Source: Panicum virgatum
Taxonomy: Eukaryota > Streptophyta > Magnoliopsida > Poales > Poaceae
DNA: 64,000 nt
NCBI RefSeq assembly: GCF_016808335.1
Contig: NC_053142.1
Span: forward strand, 51,083,992-51,147,991
Direction: 5' to 3'
Shown here: piece after piece, positions 57,040 through 64,000 of the stretch
Layout: each line of letters starts with the position of its first letter
Position numbering within the stretch: position 1 is the stretch's first letter
The notes under the pieces: generated by a model
Seen by the model: the letters and a program-made list of their open reading frames with translations, nothing else
Told to the model about the DNA's origin: nothing
Database searches by the model: none
Translations under genes and position numbers: made by a program

Positions 57040-58984
57040 TGTCACACCCTGAAATTGTTGGATTTCAGGATGTGATTAAAAGTAAAAAAAATATAAGGCA
57101 ACAATTTTCTCATAATTTTTAAAATTTTCGCAATATTTATTTTTCTTCACAGGGAATTTAGTAAAAATAAATAATAATTGGTTGTTTTTCTACAACTAAA
57201 TGAGGTTGTTTGTTTATTTTGCACTCATGCAGCTTTGCATTATTTATTTGCTCGTTGTTCAATTTGAATTTGAACTCTTTGAATTTGAATTTAAATTGAA
57301 TTTGTGTGAAACAATTACAAAAGAAAAAAAAGAAGAAAACCCCAGCGCCGGCCCAGCCCGTTTTCTCTCCCCACAGCCTAGCTCCTCTCCCGGCCCAGCC
57401 CCTTTCTCCCCGCTCCGGCCCAGTCTGCCCCGCCTCCCTCTCTCTCGCTCCCGCCGACAGGTGGGGCCCACCTGTCGGGGTCGCCCCCTTCCTCGCACTG
57501 GACTAGGGTTCGAGCCCGAGTCCTAACGCCGTACGTGCTGCTGCGTCCTCCCCTGAGCCCGCACGCCGAGGCCACTTTCTCACCCCTATTTAAGCGCCGC
57601 CCACGACCCCCCTTGACCCAAACCCGAAGCTGCCGCCATCGCCCTGCCTCGCAAACCCTAGACGCCGTCGCCTTTAGAGCTCGGACGCTCGGAGTCGCTC
57701 ACCGCACCACCTCTCCGCCGCCTCCCGGTCGTCTACGAGCCGTCCCGGAGCTTCGTGCCGCGGTGAGGGCCGTCGCGGGCCACTTTTCCACCTCCCTCTT
57801 GCTCCAGATGAGTTCGCCACGTCGTGCTCATCCTCCCCAGCCAAACCACATTCAAATTCATGCCTGGATGGCCGTTTTCAGCAAACTCCAGTGACGGCGC
57901 CGCCGCTCGCCGTTGCCTGCCGCTGCTCCCACCGCCCGTTTAATCCTAGCCGAAGGATCGAGATCCAACGGATCCAATCTAAATCAGGGCCGCCAGATCT
58001 AGATCCAACGGCCCAGATCGGATCTAGCCCGAGTCAAATCGCCCTTATACCGGTCAACGTAGGTCTTTTTGCAAAAGAGACCCTCTATTTTTCCAAAATT
58101 TACCTGCAATCCACGTCAGTTCAAAAATAATTGCGAATCAGCCCTTTATTTTATGTTTTAAACCCTATTCTTTTCTAAAATAGAACCCGCAGTCCAGGAA
58201 GTGAGTTTTTTCGTGCTAGCCCCTGCGTTTAGGGTTTAATTATATTTTAGTCCTTAGTTTCTTTAGTCAGAGCTCTTTTTCTTTTAATTTTTTCGCAGAT
58301 AAGCCTCTAGAACCTTGTTTTAAGCATATCTTTATTGTTTTAACTCCGTTTTTAACGATTCTTGCGCTCTTGTAACCATACCAGCGAGCCTTATCTTTTA
58401 GTACGCTCTTTTAAAGCCTTTCTTTTGTTTTGGTGATTGTTCTTAGTTGTACTTATTATTTGTTTTGTATGGTTGCTCCATGATTGCTTCGAGTAGAAGG
58501 AATAGCTGTTCGAAGTTTGAAGATCAAGTTTTCCAAGTGAGCAAGAGCTGAAGAGCAGTAAGAGTAGCTTTTCGTGTAAAAAAGGCAAGTGGCCTAACCA
58601 TCTTCCTATCTATGCTTATTTATAAGAATGTTGTGATGAATTAATTGGAACATGGAGAACCACCCAAGAAAACAGTACAACCACAATACTACATGGCTCT
58701 GGTCTTGGCTAATTAATTAGAAACTCTAGCTTATGATAATCTTACCGAAAGGACAAGAGGGGATGCATCGTTGGGGTATAGCTCGGTCCTCTTGAGATTT
58801 GATTTTATGGTCCTTGGCTAAGGTACCTCCTCATTATGAAGTGTTATGACCACTTTGGTTTGAAACCTTAGCGGATTGTCATAAGATAGGGAATCTTTGT
58901 AAAGATCTCGTAGCGTCCCTATGCAATCACACCTCGGAAGTGTGGTATTGTGCCTGATCAGCACAGCGTGGTTGGGTACAAAGT
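57040..58984 (+). mobile_element. Gypsy-type LTR fragment interrupted by a copia-like element
   Basis: The sequence starts TGTCACACCCTGAAATT, similar in form to the start of the LTR at 48068 (TGTAACATCCCGAAA). It continues through a C-rich stretch, a CTATTTAAG box at about 57585 and an AT-rich R/U5-like part. It stops abruptly at 58984, where the copia-like LTR begins. The remainder would lie beyond the inserted element, outside this window. No coding region is seen. Confidence 0.6.
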
Positions 58985-60671
58985 TGTAAGGATCGATGGA
59001 CCAAGAGGGGGGTGAATTGGGTCTTTTTCAATTTCTAAAACAAAGTAAGGCAACCTTAACCTATGCAAAGCTAGTAGGGCACCAATTCACCAACCGGATA
59101 ACTAAGCTACCTACACAAGCTAAGAGAGATAAAAACAAAGTAAAGCCTAGCAAGGTAGAGCTAAGTTATGATCTCTAAGTCAAGCTCATGAATAAATTGC
59201 ATGAAAGAAAATGCTTGAATATAAAGAGTGGACAAGAGACAACCGGATTTTTTCCGTGGTATCGATGTGTTGGCACACACCCCTAATCCACGTTGTGACA
59301 CTCTCAAAGAGTCTTGTCACCTCCCAAGTCACCGAGACGAGGGCGCTCACTAAGAGTCTCCGTTCACCATCCCGGCGTGGTGGAGATCAAGCCACGTACA
59401 ATCTTCTTCTCCGGGCTCCCACAATCCTTGGCAAGCTCCGCGAGAAAACACCTCGATCACCAAGATCGCCTAGGTGATGCCAATCACCAAGAGTAACAAG
59501 CTAAGGCCTTCACTTGAGCAAGAACCGATCACCAAGAACGGATGCACACTAGCTTCTCTCTACTCAAGTCCTTAATCTTGCTTCTTGATTGATTGAATGC
59601 ACAAGTATGTGAATGATGAAGCTCAAGGTGGCTCTTGACTATGGTATGAGTGTTTGGATGTTGCCTGGTGTCAAGAGTAGGCGAAATGACCCATTGGAGG
59701 GGTATATATAGGCAGCTCACACAAATAGAGCCGTTGGAGAAAAGCTGCCAGAAAACTGCGTAGCGCCGGTTAATCCGACGTACCCCCCATTGTCATCGTC
59801 GGTTCAACCGGTGAATGTAAACTGCCTCTTCTGAAAACTAGCCGTTACAACTGGGGCAGATTAACCGACGTAGCATCGGTTTAACCGGTTAGTGTAGTTG
59901 TCCACTGAACCACTGAAAAACCAAGTCTCTGGACAACTGCACCGACGTTAACTCAAACCTATCGTCGGTTTAACCGGTGAGTACAACTTTTGAATTCCTC
60001 TGAAAAAACCATCTCACTGGTCAATTGCACCGACGTCTTGATTCAAACAGCGTCGGTTAATCCGGTGAATAGAACTTGAATTTCCCTGGAAAAACCAACT
60101 CTGGACCAATGCACCGACGTTAAATTCAAACACGTCGGTTTAACCGGTGTATTGAATTTGTCCAGACTCTGCTGACTTCGTTTAACCGACGTATGGAAAA
60201 TTGAGAGCGTCGGTTAAACCGGTGTATAGACTTTTTCTGATTTTGTCTTTTCTGATTTGAGTCTTGAATGAAATCCAAATATTCTTGAGATATAGTTTGA
60301 GAACCACTTATTTGAACTTCTAGAAACCTGAGTGACCATAGTGTGCATCCATTTTCAAATGACCATGTCCATGCTCAAGTTACTAAGCTTTAACCCCTCT
60401 TAATAGTGCGATCACTACAAAACTATAAAACCTATACTAACCTAAGTGTCCTTCTCAACCTTGTGACACTTAGGACTAGAAAGATCCTTAGCCTTGACAT
60501 AAAATTGAGTTGAATACCGAGATCGCCTTTTTGAATAATGAAATTTGAGGGGCCTCTTTTGACATATGACCAAATGAGCGATAATGATCTTTTAAGCTGC
60601 ACAAACTCATTAGTCACAATAATGGTTGTCATTAATCACCGAAACATACCTTGAGGGCCTAGATGCTTACA
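58985..60671 (-). mobile_element. 3' LTR of a copia-like retrotransposon (minus strand)
   Basis: The 1687-bp unit has the inverted ends TGTAAG..CTTACA. On the minus strand it is preceded by AAAAAGGGGGAGAT, a polypurine tract, so this is the 3' LTR and the internal region lies at higher coordinates. A tandem array of six units with ACCGACG..CGTCGGT cores lies at 59764-60232. The left flank AAAGT is the candidate target duplication; its partner would be outside the window. Confidence 0.75.
59764..60232. repeat. Six-unit degenerate tandem array of ACCGACG..CGTCGGT palindromes
   Basis: Six units spaced roughly 70-90 bp apart. Each pairs an ACCGACG-type block with CGTCGGTT(T)AACCGG 15-25 bases later, so each can form a hairpin. 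Spacer sequences such as CACTGxxAAACC and AATTCAAAC also recur. Confidence 0.85.
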
Positions 60672-60979
60672 ATCTCCCCCTTTTTGGTGATTGATGACAA
60701 CACAAACATAAATAACGAGAGAGCGAGAAAGATAAAACAGGATAAACACAAGCAAACTCGAAAGCAGGACCCTCAAAGGCTCAAACGAAATCCATAGATA
60801 TGTCTCAAAGAACGGCATACTCAAGCGACAAATGTACATATCCATGAATTAACACCAAATATGATACAAAGAAACAAAGTCCTGATAACTACGAGCTCTC
60901 TCTAGCTCTACCCTCCCCCTAACTCTGGTGCTCCCCCTAACACCTCTCCCCCTTTGGCATCAAAGCACCAAAAGGCGAG
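60672..60979 (-). mobile_element. Region between accessory ORF and 3' LTR, with repeated polypurine tracts
   Basis: Read on the minus strand it contains several GGGGGAG runs (AAAGGGGGAGAGG, GGGGGAGCACC, GGGGGAGGG) before the terminal AAAAAGGGGGAGAT. Repeated purine tracts upstream of the 3' LTR are known in the SIRE branch of copia elements. Confidence 0.6.
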
Positions 60980-63350
60980 CTACGGGTCGTGCTGTCGTGG
61001 TACTGCGACGAAGCGGTCCGGGTCGTCGTCGTCGGACGGAGAACTCTCACCCTCGGTGACAGACGGAAGCTGCTGGTCTGGGTCTGAGCTCACTGGGGGA
61101 GTAACTGTCGTGGAGGCTCTCGTGCTGGCACTGCCTGGTAGAGGATCCGTAGAAGTCGTAACCGGGTCAGCAGAAGAAGTATCAATATCTGAAGAGGTGA
61201 CTGCTGAGGCTGCCGGCTGCGTCGACTGTGGAAGCAGGGACTCCTCTACTGCTCCTCCCCTTGAAGGTGCTGCCTGAAGTGAGGAGGGGAGGGCGACCGA
61301 CTGAACCGCTGGCGGTGAGTCCTGAAAGAGTGTGGTCGCCGGCAGTGGTGAAAAGAGCGGACGACCGGCAGACCCAAAGAGTGCTGACATCGAGAACGTG
61401 GTCTCCGGTGTCGCTGAGGTAGCTGGAGCTGCAGTAGGAGCTGGAGGAGGAGGAGCTGGTGTGACGGCAAGCTGAGGTGCTCCAACACCCTGAAGGCCTG
61501 ACTGTCCTGGCTGCTGCGGGGCGAGTCCGGTGTGAGAGTAAAGCTGTGAGATCATCCCGAACATCGCCATCATCCCCTGCTGCATCTGCTGAAACTGAGC
61601 GTCTGTCCTCTGTGAAACTCTGTCGATAAGCCCGACAAAACGCTCCTCGGTCGCAGCCCGCTCTCGGGCGGCCTCTCTCTGTATAGCAGCAATCTGGGCC
61701 TCATGGGCTCTCCTGGCCTCCTCCTGAGCAAGCCTGTCCTCTCTCTGCTGGGTCACGAGCTGCTGTAGTAGTGAAGTGAGCTCGGACGGCTGAGTCACCT
61801 GAGACTCAGAGACTGTAGCAGCTGCTGAAGTCGGAGGTGCTGGCTGTCCTGAACCTCCTGCCTCGTGATCGTGACTGGCTGGGGCAGCTGAAGGAAAGTA
61901 CTCAACGTCGTCGGAGGAGTCTGACTCAAGCTCAGACCAGTGAATCTCATCATCTCCCCCGGGAAGCTGTGCCTCTGCTGCTAGGAGTGCCTCATCCTCC
62001 TCTGCCACTCGTGCCTGAACCTCCGGTGACAGTCGAGCCATCGCTGCTCTATCTGCGTGTCTGCCCCTCCTCCTGTCCTGTGGAGCTGTGGGTCGGTAGA
62101 CAGGGAACCTGGGAGCCTCGTCGTGACGGTAAGGAGCACTGATGGGTGACTCTGCTGGCACTATCATAGAGCATATGCAACTGATCCAGTGCGCATAGGG
62201 AAACTGTCGCACCACACCCATCCCGTCTGTGATCACATCCTCTATCTCAGCCAGAATAAGCCAGAATAAAGTCAACTATGTCAAACGGCTCGTGAGTGAG
62301 GATGTGTAGAAGCAGGAGCTGCTGCAGTCCCGTAAACCCCTCTGGGTAGCCACTCCTCGGTAACAGAGTCCTCCGGAGTGCCATGTGAACAGCGTAAGCC
62401 TCTGGGGTCAGCAAGCTCGGCACTCTGGCGTAAGAGGCTGGGAACGGCTGGCGGAAACACTGAGTGATCGCCTCGTGAGAAGGAGCAATCCCGCCAACCA
62501 TCGCCCTGCGGGGTGGATCTGAGTCCCCGTAAACCCTCTCGTGCAGCGAGACGTCGACCAGGTCAACTCCAAGAATACCAGCAATGGTCGCCCTCGACAA
62601 ACCAAAGTCCTGCCCTCCAAACATGAAGTGTACAGCTCTGCGCTCGGGGGCTATCCAAGCTGTAGCGTAGAACACTCTGACCCAGTCCTCGATATAACGG
62701 TTCTGCTCCATCTCTAGCAGTCTAGGCAGACCTCTGATGTGAGCAAAGTGTGCTCTCACATCTGCTCCCCCTGCGGCTGTCCTCAGTGAGACCCAGTCAA
62801 GAACCCTGTGCTGAAAGATCCGGTGGCCCCGCCTCTGGTAGGTCTCGTAGAAACTGGCCTGTAGCAAAGTCCAGAACCTCCTGTCGACTCTGCTGTCTCG
62901 GGTCACCGGGAACCAGACCTCCTCGTCAACACTCCACCTGAGTCTCTTGACCTTGGCCGCATTGGCTCGGGTCAAGTTCTGGAGCAGCACACCTGGCTCC
63001 AGACGCACAACAGTGTCCATACGGAACACTGCGCGCTCGGCCTCTAGGGCCTCGGCTCTACGAGCTGCTGCTGCTGCAGCTGTGGACCTGCGAGGCTCCT
63101 GTGGCTGGTGACCTCCTCGCGTCCTCGGTCCAGTGCGACGCTCGGTCGCTGGTGAAGTCTCTGCTGCTGGGGATGTCTGCCGAGTGCGGCCAGACCGTCG
63201 TAGAGTCGGTGACTCCTGTGTGCTCTGCCCCTGAGACTGCTCGGACTGCTCTGCCTCTGTATCTGAATCTGCAGCTGTATCTGACTGATCTGACTCTGCT
63301 GCTGCTGCCGTCGCGGCTCTGGTGGCCCTGGCACCTCTGACTCTACCCAT

Positions 63351-63381
<31 letters not shown>

Positions 63382-63542
63382 GGGTCCTCCCTGATCTGGA
63401 ACGGACGAGCGCGGCCTGATGCCTGCTCCTCGGCGGCCTTGGCCACCATCTCGGCCCTCTCGGCCTCCTTCTCTGCACGAGTCCGCTTGCGAGCGGGCTT
63501 CTCGACCACAACTTCTTTTCCCTTTCTCTTTTCGCGACCCAT
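60980..63542 (-). pseudogene. Retrotransposon accessory protein (plant transposon-protein domain type), frameshifted
   Basis: On the minus strand a frame opens at 63542 (MGREKRKGKEVVVEKPARKR). It has a basic, Arg/Gly-repeat and Gln/Ser-rich N-terminus. A folded domain follows with FWTLLQASFYETY, WVRVFYATAWI, FMFGGQDFGLSRA and LRRTLLPRSGY, a pattern typical of the putative plant transposon protein domain found in retroelement accessory ORFs. This frame ends at 62247. The protein continues in another frame (from 62275 to 60980): PYAHWIS, then a Gln/Glu-rich coiled coil and a Ser/Pro/Thr-rich tail. The break is explained by a 10-bp tandem duplication (AGCCAGAATA twice, 62249-62268 on the plus strand). 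No gag or pol sequence is visible within the window. Confidence 0.75.
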
Positions 63543-64000
63543 CTCGAACAAGCAAATTTGCGAGCACCTGGTGAGCGCTGATCGGGTGCTGCTGCGGCGT
63601 GGGACTGCGGCTGCGGCGTGGAGGCGTGGAGCACGGCGGCGCTTGGCAAGGCGTGATGGCGTGATGGCGACGCGGGCGCGGGTGAGGAGCGGCGGCGTTG
63701 CGGAGTAGTAGTGGTGGCGGCTCACGGGCGGCGCGGACAGCGCTGACGGCGTTGGCGGAGGCGCACGAGCGGCACGGTTGCGCGCGGGTGGAGCGCGAGC
63801 AGTTGCAGGCTGCGCGCAGCGGCTGTGGGCGAACGCAGAGCGGCGGCGCGGATGGCGCACGGCGGCGCGTGGGCTGTGGCGGAGCGGCGACGGTGGTCTT
63901 GCAGGCGAGCAGCGGCGCGGGATCGTGTTAGGGCGCGGCGGCGGTTCGAGATGGAGGGACGCGGGTGAAACAGAGAAGGAAGAGAGGCGGCGGCTCGAGC
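63543..64000 (-). other. GC-rich leader upstream of the retroelement accessory ORF
   Basis: The open frame continues upstream to 63860, but the composition (Ala/Arg/Pro-rich) looks like non-coding GC-rich leader. The window ends before the next landmark (pol or 5' LTR) is reached. Confidence 0.35.

Noticed and set aside
59764..60232. CRISPR-like repeat array
   Set aside because: Repeats are degenerate, spacing varies, and it lies inside a plant retrotransposon LTR.
63354..63385. CCTCTG hexamer run as a simple repeat
   Set aside because: It encodes the Arg-Gly repeat of the accessory ORF on the minus strand, so it is explained by that feature.

Overview
The window is nuclear DNA from a grass. 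The evidence is GC-rich first exons with falling GC along the genes, plant-type GT-AG introns, plant-only gene families (plastid terminal oxidase, EAR-type ERF, PI4K gamma) and heavy insertion by grass-style LTR retrotransposons, LINEs and MITEs. A panicoid grass is plausible, but the sequence alone does not settle the species. There are no bacterial features, CRISPR arrays or rRNA/tRNA genes that I can see.

Nine host protein genes can be supported, in this order: an F-box protein (+, 264-1535); a gamma-type phosphatidylinositol 4-kinase (-, 5840-7711); a DCC-family thiol oxidoreductase-like protein (+, 8 exons, 10774-14283); the plastid terminal oxidase PTOX/IMMUTANS (-, 9 exons, 14952-17395); an uncharacterised two-membrane-span protein (-, 5 exons, 18435-21443); a single-exon AP2/ERF repressor with a C-terminal EAR motif (-, 29396-30016); the endocytic ATPase EHD1 (+, 16 exons, 32808-36474); an uncharacterised plant protein with a Cys-rich CGCFGCYKSFW motif (+, 37545-38192); and a SOBER1-like acyl-protein thioesterase (-, 6 exons, 53542-56315). 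For each multi-exon gene I built the model exon by exon so that the splice sites, phase and protein agree.

The rest is mostly mobile DNA. A solo LTR with a perfect 5-bp target duplication lies at 4493-5706. A LINE 3' fragment lies at 9593-10575. The 3' end of a gypsy element with its LTR lies at 24935-27406. A 1-kb long-TIR element with a 9-bp target duplication (Mutator type) lies at 27630-28659. A decayed chromovirus-type gypsy element with a 3.2-kb 3' LTR occupies about 41.86-51.27 kb. A foldback element sits in an intron of the thioesterase. At the right end, a copia-like element (LTR 58985-60671, internal ORFs to the window edge) is inserted in another gypsy-type LTR (57040-58984). At least three related small MITEs (about 285-335 bp) are scattered through the window.

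The least expected content is in the chromovirus at 41.9-51.3 kb. Upstream of gag it carries two accessory ORFs. One has three 16-residue repeats with TQT-type motifs resembling dynein-light-chain (LC8) binding sites. The other looks like a double-stranded-RNA-binding-type fold followed by a coiled coil. Both the second ORF and gag begin directly after a splice-acceptor-like CAG. Its LTR also holds a small acidic split ORF.
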